Positions 1 through 6,988 of a DNA stretch of 8,831 nucleotides are shown in pieces. The DNA is from JAXHTH01 sp034211115. Its GTDB lineage: Bacteria; Planctomycetota; Phycisphaerae; Phycisphaerales; SM1A02. How positions within the stretch are numbered: the first letter of the stretch is position 1; each line of letters opens with the position of its first letter. The stretch is taken from contig JAXHTH010000077.1 in the NCBI GenBank assembly GCA_034211115.1, forward strand, positions 1-8,831, written 5' to 3'. The notes beneath the pieces were generated by a model. That model searched no databases. It was not told the DNA's origin and saw only the letters and a program-made list of their open reading frames with translations. A program made the position numbers and the translations under genes.

Positions 1-44
1 TCCAGAACCTGCCTCGCGTGAACCAGTTCGATGTCAAACTGCAT
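1..44 (-). CDS. eno: Enolase, N-terminal fragment (runs off left edge)
   Basis: Enolase (phosphopyruvate hydratase) is the cytosolic glycolytic enzyme that interconverts 2-phosphoglycerate and phosphoenolpyruvate. Only 14 codons and two bases lie in the window, reading MQFDIELVHARQVL and then GA. The pattern I..VHARQ(I/V)L followed by a GA-starting codon matches the very conserved enolase N-terminus, where the next residues are normally DSRGNPT. The ATG at 44 has a strong Shine-Dalgarno 7 nt upstream, so the start is well supported. The identification rests on this short motif only. It diverges from the metal ATPase gene, with about 220 bp between the two starts. Confidence 0.72.
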   Translation of the reverse strand, partial: MQFDIELVHARQVL

Positions 45-51
45 GATCGAG

Positions 52-59
52 CTCCTTCC
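52..59 (-). promoter_or_regulatory. Ribosome binding site of eno
   Basis: On the minus strand this reads GGAAGGAG, 7 nt before the ATG at 44. It is a near-ideal Shine-Dalgarno and fixes the start of the truncated leftward gene. Confidence 0.8.
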
Positions 60-78
60 CCTGAGTGCGTGGAGGGGG

Positions 79-87
79 ATCGTAGCA
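79..87 (-). promoter_or_regulatory. Candidate extended -10 promoter for eno
   Basis: The minus strand reads TGCTACGAT, which fits an extended -10 element (TGn followed by TACGAT). A start site near 72 would give a leader of about 28 nt that contains the Shine-Dalgarno. No convincing -35 hexamer is present, as is usual for extended -10 promoters. This was judged by eye and is not unique in GC-rich DNA. Confidence 0.4.
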
Positions 88-108
88 GATCGACTCGCGG
101 CAGATCGA
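85..108. repeat. Two perfect 9-bp direct repeats at the eno promoter
   Basis: GCAGATCGA occurs at 85-93 and again at 100-108, a 15-bp period. The pair lies just upstream of, and touching, the candidate extended -10 of eno, where a repressor or activator could bind. An operator role is inferred from position only. Confidence 0.4.
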
Positions 109-121
109 TCCGGGCGAGCGC

Positions 122-149
122 GGCGCGGCCCTCTGAAGAGGGCCGCGCC
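122..149. other. Perfect 13-bp inverted repeat (hairpin) between divergent genes
   Basis: GGCGCGGCCCTCT at 122-134 is followed after two bases by its exact reverse complement at 137-149. As RNA it would fold with at least 12 pairs and a TGAA-like loop. No T-run follows on either strand, so it is not a classic intrinsic terminator. It lies about 120 nt upstream of the ATPase start and about 80 nt upstream of the eno start. It could be a transcription insulator, a dispersed palindrome or a protein site. Confidence 0.6.
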
Positions 150-266
150 AGCCGGGCGGGTTCACGCCGGTGGAGTTCCCAGCCACCCTGAACCGATCCC
201 CCCTCCGGAGGAGCGAATACGATTATCCCGCCGCGGGTTGCGCTTTCCCCCGCAGGGCCCGGTTCG

Positions 267-2195
267 ATGATCCCCAAGCCCCGAACCATCCTGACGACCG
301 TCCTCGGCAAGGACACGCAGCTTTCGCTGGCGATCGCCGCGGGCGTCACGCTGGCCGTCGGCTTCGGCCTGCACTGGCTGGGCGACCGGCCGCTGCCCGA
401 GACGGCCGGGCTGGTGCTGGTCTGGATCAGCCTCGCGCTCGGGGCGGTGCACGGCCTGCAGGCGGCGTGGGCATCGCTGAAGGCGTTCAAGCCGGACATC
501 GACGTGCTCATGGTCGTCGGCGCCGCCCTCGCCGCGGGCATCGGCCATCCGGAAGAGGGCGCCCTGCTGCTGTTCCTCTTCACCCTCGCCGGGGCGCTGG
601 AGCATCGGGCGATGGCCCGGGCCCGCGACGCCGTCTCGCGTCTCAACCGGCTCATGCCCAAGGCCGCCCTCGTTCGCCGATCCGAAACCTGGGAGCCCAT
701 CGAGCCGGAGGAACTGACGGCCGGCGACGTGGTGCTCGTCCGGCCCGGCGAGACGATCCCCGCCGATGGCAGCGTCATCAAGGGCACCAGCTCCGTCGAC
801 CAGTCCACCCTCACCGGCGAGTCGATGCCGCGGACCGTCGACGTCGATGATGAGGTCTTCGCCGGCACGCTCAACCAGCAGCGGTCGCTGGAGGTGCGCG
901 TCACCCGCCCGGTGCAGGAATCGAGTCTCCAGCGCATCCTCGAACTGGTGCTGGAAGCGCAGGAGCGCCGCCAGCCGGCGCAGCGGGTGATCGATCGCTT
1001 CTCGACGCCGTACACGATTGCGGTCTTCGCCCTGTCGATCGTCGCGCTGATCGGGTTCATGGTGCTGGCGGACCAGACGCTGGCGCAGGCGGCGTATCGC
1101 GCGATCACCCTGCTCGTGGTCGCCAGCCCGTGCGCGCTGGTGATCTCGACGCCGACCGCCACGCTGTGCGGGCTCAGCCGGGCCGCCCGCGCCGGTGTGC
1201 TCATCAAGGGTGGCGACGCCCTGGAGCGGCTGGCCGGCGTGAGCCGCGTCGTCCTCGACAAGACCGGCACGCTCACCGAGGGGCAGATCGAGGTTATTCA
1301 CGCCCACCCCGTCGCCGCGAGCGACCCCGATGTCCTGCTGAATCTGGCCTTCGGCGCCGAGGAGCAGTCCACGCACCCCATCGCCGCGGCCATCGTCCGC
1401 CTCGCGCAAGAGCGCAGGCTCACCCCGGCCGATGTGGCCGACATCGAGAACATCCCGGGCAAGGGGATCGAGGGTATCCACAACGGCCACGCCATCCGCA
1501 TCGGCTCGATCGAGTTCTGCGAGCCGGTCATCCCGATCTGCTTCCGCCGGCACACGCACCAGATCGTCGACCGCATCCGCGAAGATGGCGGGCTGCCGGT
1601 GGTGATCGCCTACGACATCGGCGCGATGGTTCTCGCCCTCGCCGATCGTCCCCGCACGGGCGCGAAGGAGCTGCGCCGGCAGCTTCAGGCGGTGGGCGTG
1701 GAGCGGGTGGACATGCTGACCGGCGATCATCCCACCATCGCCGCACGCCTCGCCGAGGAATTGGACATCGAGTTCTTCGAGGCCGGCCTGCTGCCCGAAG
1801 ACAAGGTGAAGCACATCGAGCGGCTGCGCGCCGAGCAGCGATCAGACGGCTCGCTGGCCGTGATCGGGGACGGCGTGAACGATGCGCCGGCCCTGGCCGT
1901 CGCCGACGTGGGGCTCGCGATGGGGAAGATCGGCGCCGATGCGGCCCTCGAGACGGCCGATGTCATTCTCCTGCACGATGATCTGGATCGCGTGCCGTGG
2001 TCGTTCGGCCTGGCGCGTCGCGTGAAACGGACGATCATCGTCAACCTCGCGTTCGCAACGTTGGTCATCGCGTTCCTCGCCGCGTGGACGATCGCAGCGG
2101 GCATGCCCCTGAGCATGGGCGTGCTGGGGCACGAAGGCTCGACGCTGATCGTCGTCGGCAACAGCCTGAGGCTGTTGCTGCACCGGGAGCCGTAG
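267..2195 (+). CDS. P1B-4-type transition-metal transporting P-type ATPase (Co/Zn/Cd/Fe exporter family)
   Basis: This is an inner-membrane pump that uses ATP to expel transition-metal ions. The 642-residue protein has all P-type ATPase signatures: TGES in the actuator domain (183-186), the phosphorylated Asp of DKTGT (331), the HP pair of the nucleotide domain (370-371) and GDGVNDAP (534-541). Metal-site motifs place it in subgroup P1B-4: SPC instead of CPC in the membrane (287-289) and HEGST near the C-terminus (622-626). There is no N-terminal heavy-metal-binding domain, as is common in that subgroup. Hydrophobic segments lie near 19-38, 47-68, 79-112, 250-298 and 594-640. Known members (CoaT, CtpD, PfeT types) move Co2+, Zn2+, Cd2+ or Fe2+, and the ion cannot be fixed from sequence. 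The ATG at 267 has a weak Shine-Dalgarno. A stronger one at 207-213 has only an ATT in frame after it. No metal-responsive regulator is visible next to it. Confidence 0.93.
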   Translation: MIPKPRTILTTVLGKDTQLSLAIAAGVTLAVGFGLHWLGDRPLPETAGLVLVWISLALGAVHGLQAAWASLKAFKPDIDVLMVVGAALAAGIGHPEEGALLLFLFTLAGALEHRAMARARDAVSRLNRLMPKAALVRRSETWEPIEPEELTAGDVVLVRPGETIPADGSVIKGTSSVDQSTLTGESMPRTVDVDDEVFAGTLNQQRSLEVRVTRPVQESSLQRILELVLEAQERRQPAQRVIDRFSTPYTIAVFALSIVALIGFMVLADQTLAQAAYRAITLLVVASPCALVISTPTATLCGLSRAARAGVLIKGGDALERLAGVSRVVLDKTGTLTEGQIEVIHAHPVAASDPDVLLNLAFGAEEQSTHPIAAAIVRLAQERRLTPADVADIENIPGKGIEGIHNGHAIRIGSIEFCEPVIPICFRRHTHQIVDRIREDGGLPVVIAYDIGAMVLALADRPRTGAKELRRQLQAVGVERVDMLTGDHPTIAARLAEELDIEFFEAGLLPEDKVKHIERLRAEQRSDGSLAVIGDGVNDAPALAVADVGLAMGKIGADAALETADVILLHDDLDRVPWSFGLARRVKRTIIVNLAFATLVIAFLAAWTIAAGMPLSMGVLGHEGSTLIVVGNSLRLLLHREP

Positions 2196-2285
2196 GGGAA
2201 GCCGGCCCGGGCGGATGAGCTTGCTGTTCGTCCGAGAAGCAGAAATCGTGTTCTTCTCCGACTCTCTAAGACCCTTGCTGCCCCG

Positions 2286-2310
2286 GACTGTCATCCCTGA
2301 TCGGACAGTC
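2286..2310. other. 7-bp inverted repeat at the end of the interrupted gene
   Basis: GACTGTC at 2286-2292 and GACAGTC at 2304-2310 are perfect complements with an 11-nt loop. They overlap the last codons and stop of the leftward gene. It might contribute to transcription termination between the converging ATPase and this gene, but there is no T-run and the stem is short. Confidence 0.25.
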
Positions 2311-2767
2311 GTCTCTGCTCGCGTATAGCCTTCTTGAGGCTCGATGGTTCCCCCCGAAGAACATCTTGGGCGTCAGACAGAAGCAGAGATGCGTAGTGAT
2401 CTAACGCCGCGCGCATCGCGGTGACGGTCGTGTAGAGCCCGACCTCGGGCGGTTTGTGTCGAGTCCCGCGTCGTGTCAGCGCCCCGAGGTTCCCGAGCGG
2501 AACCCACGTACAAGGCACGACAGTCGCGGCAAGCCTCGCCTCAATCGGTTCGTCTGATTCGGGCAGAAGCACCAAGTCGCAGGACAGCTCTCTGGATCTA
2601 CCTTCCTTGCTGACCAGAATAGCGACCTGATCAGTGTAGTAGCACACATGTTACATATTGTGGCGTGAACTGCTGCTTTCTACGAATCCGAACTCAAGCA
2701 GCACCCGACCAATCGTTGCCTTTGTCAACTCAACAAATCTGCGGAAGTCGACGTCTTCCTGCGCCAT
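2291..2767 (-). pseudogene. Unknown gene split by one in-frame TAA stop
   Basis: I do not recognise this protein. Read leftward from the ATG at 2767, one frame encodes 38 residues (starting MAQEDVDFRR and ending SSSSRHNM). It then meets TAA at 2653-2651 and continues in the same frame for 119 more codons to a TGA at 2291. Both halves look coding: the first is helix-like (FVELTKATIGRVLLEFGF) and the second begins strand-like (CYYTDQVAILV) and ends helical and charged. Without the stop it would be a 158-residue soluble protein, with TAA one change from a Tyr codon. The 3' part could be translated alone from a GTG at 2647 (118 residues), but no Shine-Dalgarno precedes it. Only reinitiation after the TAA would explain that. 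A pseudogene by nonsense mutation is the simplest reading; sequencing error or a real two-part arrangement are alternatives. Composition is lower in GC than its neighbours. Confidence 0.55.
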
Positions 2768-2848
2768 GGGCTCTACCCCAATGATTCGCGATCACCTGAT
2801 TGGATCCCAGTCCGATGAGGGCCGTGCGAATGCTATCAGACCGTCGTA

Positions 2849-2863
2849 GTCCGCACAGCGGAC
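2849..2863. other. Short perfect hairpin
   Basis: GTCCGC, a three-base loop ACA, then GCGGAC. GTA and TAC just outside can extend it across a two-base bulge. It lies about 60 nt beyond the stop of the leftward gene at 2926 and could mark its transcript end, though no T-run follows. Confidence 0.3.
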
Positions 2864-2925
2864 CCTACCCTGTAATCCCTCTGTGTCCTCCGTTGTTCAA
2901 ACCCGCCCCGCCCCGGGCGCGATCG

Positions 2926-4197
2926 TCACGGCCGGCGACGGCCGTAGGAGGCCGCGGCGATGTCCGAGCGCATCTGCCTCCGCTGGCGCTCCGTGAGCAG
3001 CGCTTCCAGCCCGTCTGATGTATCGCTGTCGAGCTTGGCGCGCCTGCCCGAGTTCTTCAGCAGATCCTGGTACAGCTCGCGGGCCGCCGCATCGTTCAGG
3101 GCGCTGGAGTCCATCCGTGAATGGACCATGATGCGGAACGTCAGCCGGGCGCGCAGAATCAGGTCGATCGTCTCCCGGCGCAGCGTCGCGCGCTCCGTGA
3201 TGTACGCCGCGTGAATCTCCTGCGCCTTCTGCACGATCTCCTCATCGGACACGCGGCGGGCGATCCAGTCCGCCTGCCGATCCGGCATCGTGCGGTCAAA
3301 CAGCCAGGGGAAGCAGGCGCGATCGAAGCGCGCCAGCCACCGCTGCTGCGCGGCGGCGCCGAGCGATTGACCGATCGCCGCGGCGATCTGCTGCACCGTC
3401 TGCCGGTTGATCTGATACAGGCGCTGCCAGCGTGAGAGGGCGGCCTGCTCTTCGTCCCGCATCGCCGACCGGTCGCGCTCGATCCGCGCCAGGGCGTAGT
3501 TCATCCGGCCGCGCCGGTCCGCGGCCGCGGTGGTCGTGAGCAGCGCATCGACCTGACGCGCGTACTCCGTGAGAATCCCGTCGAGTGCTGATCGATCGAG
3601 CGATTCCAGCTCGCCGCCGGGCATCATCGCCTCCTTGACGAGCCGGATGACATCCACGCCTTCGCCGGCGTAGGCCTCGTCCTGCCCGTCTGCCGCGCGC
3701 GGGTGGAGGAAGACCTCGCGCTTGAGTCGGCGCAGGGCCGGCTCGAACTCTGCCGCGGCCTGGTCCATGAGCAGCACGTGCGTCTGGACGATGAGATCCT
3801 CGAACAGTTCGTCCGCCCTGTCCCAGCCTGACTGGTAGGTCCTGAGCACATCGGCGCGGAGCCGGCGCAATTCCTGGGGTTCGAGGTAGATGTTGCCCGC
3901 GAGCGCCTCCTCGACGCGCGCCCGGCCGGCCTCCTCGGCCTGCCTGTCAAGCTCGGCGGCGAGCGCCTCGATCTCCGCGCCGTAATCGTCATACAACATC
4001 CGCGCGACGGCCTGCTGATCATCGTCCATGTTGATCCGGTCGAGGAACATGGCGAACGCGGCGCGGTCGACGCGCGGATCGATGTGATCGAGGGCCGACT
4101 CAGCCGCCGCATGGGCGCGGCCGGCGAGGGCGGACGCGGTCAGCAGCAGGATCGCGATGAGCAGCGGACGATGGGCCGGAACGGTGCGGTCAGACAT
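2926..4197 (-). CDS. Exported helical protein of unknown function
   Basis: I do not recognise a family. The preferred start (ATG at 4197) gives 423 residues and places a signal peptide right at the N-terminus. It has basic residues early (R4, H9, R10), a hydrophobic core at about 11-26 and an AHA cleavage site near residue 30. A longer reading from 4272 would add 25 residues before the signal sequence and is less likely. The mature protein looks almost entirely helical, rich in Glu, Asp, Arg and Ala with few prolines and a single clear cysteine. Examples are EIEALAAELDRQAEEAGRAR near the start of the mature part and EEIVQKAQEIHAAYITERAT towards the end. Such periplasmic helical proteins include Spy/CpxP-like chaperones and metal sensors, but no diagnostic motif is visible. 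It is divergent from the secreted protease-like gene at 4545, so the two may share a control region. Confidence 0.75.
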   Translation of the reverse strand: MSDRTVPAHRPLLIAILLLTASALAGRAHAAAESALDHIDPRVDRAAFAMFLDRINMDDDQQAVARMLYDDYGAEIEALAAELDRQAEEAGRARVEEALAGNIYLEPQELRRLRADVLRTYQSGWDRADELFEDLIVQTHVLLMDQAAAEFEPALRRLKREVFLHPRAADGQDEAYAGEGVDVIRLVKEAMMPGGELESLDRSALDGILTEYARQVDALLTTTAAADRRGRMNYALARIERDRSAMRDEEQAALSRWQRLYQINRQTVQQIAAAIGQSLGAAAQQRWLARFDRACFPWLFDRTMPDRQADWIARRVSDEEIVQKAQEIHAAYITERATLRRETIDLILRARLTFRIMVHSRMDSSALNDAAARELYQDLLKNSGRRAKLDSDTSDGLEALLTERQRRQMRSDIAAASYGRRRP

Positions 4198-4544
4198 CTT
4201 CAGTCCATTCCCCATGCACGAGGCGATGCGCGTGAGCGGTCCTTCTGACAGTTTCAACGCGCATCGGCCCATCGGATTGCGGATCGCGCCTTTTTTCTAC
4301 GGATGCGCATCACGGCCGGTTCAAGGGGTCGGCCGCCGGCGGGGTCGAAGCCGGCGCGCAACAGGGCCCGAATGGATTCCGAACAACGTGTCCGCGGCCC
4401 CGGTGAGCGGCGATATTCCGGGCGCCGATCCGCACGATTGCCGATGCCCAGGCGCGGCAGGGAGGTACAAACAGCCGGTTGATGGTTCAGTGTTCGCGCA
4501 CTCGATGAAGGCGCGGATCGGAGAACCGCGCGGAGGAGTCGATC
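4198..4544. other. Divergent intergenic region
   Basis: This 347-bp gap separates the starts of two exported proteins. It holds a T6 run at 4291-4296, which is A6 upstream of the leftward gene and might act as an AT-rich promoter element. It also holds a GCCGGC pair (4335-4340 and 4350-4355) that can form a 6-bp stem. A TTGAAA on the minus strand (4257-4252) could be a -35, but no matching -10 is seen. No additional gene or strong promoter was recognised. Confidence 0.4.
4532..4538 (+). promoter_or_regulatory. Ribosome binding site of the protease-like gene
   Basis: GGAGGAG lies 6 nt before the ATG at 4545. It is a near-perfect Shine-Dalgarno and settles the start. Confidence 0.85.
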
Positions 4545-6032
4545 ATGTGTCGTCATCGCACCGTAATTGCAGTTCTGCTCTTGACTTGCGCCGTCGCGCG
4601 GGCGGCGGAGCCCCCGGAAGCCTCTTCGCTCGTCGTCCAGGCCGACCCGCGCATCGAGCTCCTCGCCGCCGTGCAGGCGATCTCCGACTACGGCGACCGG
4701 ACGGGCCTCATCACCCGCCACGACTTCCCCTACAAGCGGCAACTCATCGCCCACTTCGAGCATTTCCGCGGGCATCGCGCGGTGACGCTCTTCCAGACGA
4801 TGGCCCGTGAGGGGTTCTCCTTCGATGCCCCGGTGAGCGCGGTGCTGCACTACGGTCCGCCCCCGGAGCTGGCGCCGATCGCGCCGTGCAACGATGAGGT
4901 CGTTCGTCGCGCGGGTGGCCGGGCAAGGCTGGATGCGTTCTTCGACGCCCTGCGCGACTTCGCCGAGGTTTCTTCGTTCATGGAGTTCCACGAGGCGCAC
5001 GAGCCGTTCTACGAGGAGATCGCCCGCAACGTCTCGTCGAAGGTGGACGCGGGCGACGTGGCGATGCTCGAGGACTACTACGGCGTGAAGCAGCACGGCT
5101 ACCGGATCATCCCCGCCCCGCTCTTCCATCCCGGCGGGTTCGGGCCCCGGATCGCGCACGAAGACGGACGCTCCGACATCTTCAGCGTCTGCGGGCCGCG
5201 CGGCGCGGAGAACGACCTGCCCGTCTTCGGCACGTCCGATGACTTCCGATACCTCGTCTGGCACGAGTTCAGCCACTCGTTCGTCAACCCGGTCGTCGAC
5301 GCGCACGGCGAGCAGGTCGATGCGCGATTGAAGCTGATGGCGCCGATCGGTGAGGCGATGAGGCGCCAGGCCTATCCGCAGTGGCGGACGTGCGTGTACG
5401 AGCACATCGTCCGCGCGGCGACGTGCCGGTTCGCGTTCCGCACCCGCGGCGAGGCGGCCGGGCAAAAGGCGGTCGCCGACGAGAAGAAGCGCAGCTTCCT
5501 CTACATCGAGCCGCTCTGCGCGCGGCTGGCGGAATACGAAGAGCAGCGAGAGGAGTATCCCACGCTGCACGATTTCTTCCCCGAGCTGCTCGCCGCGCTG
5601 GACGAGGCGCTGGAGAAGCTGCCCGAGATCGAGGCCACGATTCCCCGCGTCGTCCGGACGGTTCCCGAGACCGGAGCGCGTGATGTCGATCCGAACCTGA
5701 CCGAGCTGCGCGTCGAGTTCAGCGTCGACATGAACCGGAGGGGGTATTCCTGGACGCAGCGCAGCGATGAGGAGTTTCCCGAGACGACGGGCAGGCCGCG
5801 GTGGATCTCGCGGCGCATCTGCGTGCTGCCCGTGGAGCTGGAGCCGAACCACGACTACTGGATCGGTCTCAACGCCGGCCGGTTCACCGGGTTCGCCTCC
5901 GCGGACGGCGCCGTCGCCGAGGCGTACATCCTTCAGTTCACCACCGCCTCCAACGACGGTTCGTCGGCGCGCACACTCGGGTGCCACCGCCAGCGACCGC
6001 GGGGAGTCGGCGGTGCCCCGCGTGCCCGTTGA
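4545..6032 (+). CDS. Secreted DUF4932-like zinc metalloprotease with C-terminal Ig-like domain
   Basis: A 495-residue exported protein that is predicted, not proven, to be a zinc peptidase. A signal peptide covers about residues 1-20 (hydrophobic core TVIAVLLLTC, cleavage after ARA). The central region contains HEFSHSF, with the HExxH pair at H240, E241 and H244. A later helix with YEH puts E286 at a distance suitable for a third zinc ligand, as in gluzincin-type enzymes. The pattern HEFSHSFVNP is what I recall from DUF4932 proteins. From about residue 366 to 480 the text (TVPETGARDVDPN, then LRVEFSVDM, LEPNHDYWIGLNA, YILQFTT) matches a bacterial Ig-like Big_5 domain, usually a spacer or binding module on exported proteins. 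The last 25 or so residues look unstructured. There is no lipobox and no C-terminal anchor, so it may be periplasmic or released. Substrate is unknown. It converges with xerD, whose stop is only 38 bp away. Confidence 0.82.
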   Translation: MCRHRTVIAVLLLTCAVARAAEPPEASSLVVQADPRIELLAAVQAISDYGDRTGLITRHDFPYKRQLIAHFEHFRGHRAVTLFQTMAREGFSFDAPVSAVLHYGPPPELAPIAPCNDEVVRRAGGRARLDAFFDALRDFAEVSSFMEFHEAHEPFYEEIARNVSSKVDAGDVAMLEDYYGVKQHGYRIIPAPLFHPGGFGPRIAHEDGRSDIFSVCGPRGAENDLPVFGTSDDFRYLVWHEFSHSFVNPVVDAHGEQVDARLKLMAPIGEAMRRQAYPQWRTCVYEHIVRAATCRFAFRTRGEAAGQKAVADEKKRSFLYIEPLCARLAEYEEQREEYPTLHDFFPELLAALDEALEKLPEIEATIPRVVRTVPETGARDVDPNLTELRVEFSVDMNRRGYSWTQRSDEEFPETTGRPRWISRRICVLPVELEPNHDYWIGLNAGRFTGFASADGAVAEAYILQFTTASNDGSSARTLGCHRQRPRGVGGAPRAR

Positions 6033-6070
6033 TGATCCTCATCCCTGGCGTGCACGGAAGCGGACACGGG

Positions 6071-6988
6071 TTACGGCCGCGGATGATGCTTCCGCACGAC
6101 CTCGCGCAGACGCGATCGATCCACGTGCGTGTAGATCTGTGTCGTCGAGATGTCGCTGTGGCCGAGCAGCTCCTGGACGACGCGCAGGTCGGCCCCGCCG
6201 GCGAGCAGATGCGTGGCGAAGCTGTGGCGCAGCATGTGCGGGTGCACATCGCGCAGCCCGGCGCGCCCGGCCGCGCGGCGGACGATCTGCCACACCGCGA
6301 CGCGCTCCAGCGGACGGCCGGTGTGTGACAGCAGCAGCTTTCCCTGATCGCGATCGTCGCCGAAGCGGGTCAGCACGGGGCGGAGCTCGGCGAGATACGC
6401 GTCCACCGCCTCGCGGGCGGGAGCGCCGACGGGGACGATCCGCTGCTTGCCGCCCTTGCCTGTAACCAGGACGACGCCGAGCGTGGGGTTGTATTCGCGC
6501 AGGCCCAGCTCGCCGACCTCGGAGGCCCTCAGGCCCGCGGCGTACATGAGCTCGAGCATCGCCTTGTCGCGCCGCCACAGCCGCCCCTGCTCGGGGGCGG
6601 GCGCATCGAGCAGCGCCCGCATCTGTTTCGGCGACAGCACGCCGGGCAGGCGCTTCCATCGCGTGGGCGTCTCCAGCAGGCGCGTCGGGTCGTCCTCGAT
6701 CAGGCCGCTCGCCTTGAGAAATCGGAAGAAAACGCGGATCGTGGCCAGGTGCCGGGCGATCGAAGAGGGCTGGAGCTTGCGCACGCGATGCAGGGCCCGG
6801 ACATGCTCGATGAGATGGCCGGGCGTGACGCGGCTCGGATCGCTGATGCGCTGCGCCTGCAATGACCGCACGAGCTCGGCCAGGTCTCGGCCGTAGGCGT
6901 CCAGCGTGGCCGCGGCCAGACCCGCCTCGACCCGCAGGTAGACGAGGAAGTCACGAACCGGTTGCGCGAAGGGGCAGGGTGACGCCAT
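6071..6988 (-). CDS. xerD: Tyrosine recombinase XerD
   Basis: XerD acts with XerC at the dif site to resolve chromosome dimers before division. The 305-residue protein is close to the usual size of about 300. It has the N-terminal SAM-like core-binding domain (about 8-90) and the catalytic domain (about 115-290). Catalytic residues are visible: R154 in GLRASEVGEL, K178 in VTGKGG, H251 and R254 in HMLRH, H277 in LLGH, and the nucleophile Y286 in TTQIYTH. The ending THVDRSRLREVVRKHHPR is XerD-like rather than XerC-like. The ATG at 6988 fits the family N-terminus; a longer open frame to 7141 is low-complexity and unlikely. No Shine-Dalgarno precedes the ATG, and the start lies 38 nt inside the upstream cysteine-rich gene, so translation is probably coupled to it. 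No phage or island genes are nearby, which supports a housekeeping role. Confidence 0.92.
   Translation of the reverse strand: MASPCPFAQPVRDFLVYLRVEAGLAAATLDAYGRDLAELVRSLQAQRISDPSRVTPGHLIEHVRALHRVRKLQPSSIARHLATIRVFFRFLKASGLIEDDPTRLLETPTRWKRLPGVLSPKQMRALLDAPAPEQGRLWRRDKAMLELMYAAGLRASEVGELGLREYNPTLGVVLVTGKGGKQRIVPVGAPAREAVDAYLAELRPVLTRFGDDRDQGKLLLSHTGRPLERVAVWQIVRRAAGRAGLRDVHPHMLRHSFATHLLAGGADLRVVQELLGHSDISTTQIYTHVDRSRLREVVRKHHPRP

Larger units (their letters stand above)
2200..2925. other. Lower-GC patch, possibly acquired DNA
   Basis: Base composition drops clearly here. Hand counting gives 27 G/C of 60 in 2641-2700, against 45 of 60 in 1081-1140 within the ATPase. The patch covers the stop-interrupted gene and its flanks, and ends where the next leftward gene finishes. 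No transposase, attachment site or flanking direct repeat was found. Codons ending in A or T are frequent in the gene inside it, which suggests different ancestry or relaxed selection. Confidence 0.55.

Noticed and set aside
162..1814. 550-codon open frame on the minus strand
   Set aside because: It is antisense to the P-type ATPase, whose motifs are complete. Its product is rich in Arg, Gly, Asp and His with no recognisable motif, as expected for a high-GC shadow frame.
4198..4272. Longer start at 4272 for the exported helical protein
   Set aside because: It would put 25 extra residues before a signal peptide that fits best directly after the ATG at 4197.
4291..4296. T6 run as an intrinsic terminator
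   Set aside because: No good GC-rich stem directly precedes it and no rightward gene ends nearby. It is more likely an AT-rich element upstream of the leftward gene.
4254..5987. 577-codon open frame on the minus strand
   Set aside because: It is antisense to the exported protease-like gene, which has a signal peptide, HExxH motif and perfect Shine-Dalgarno. The shadow product is low-complexity.
6071..6988. Tyrosine recombinase as integrase of a mobile element or of the low-GC patch
   Set aside because: The sequence, length and ending are those of housekeeping XerD, it is 3 kb from the patch, and no attachment sites or cargo genes flank it.
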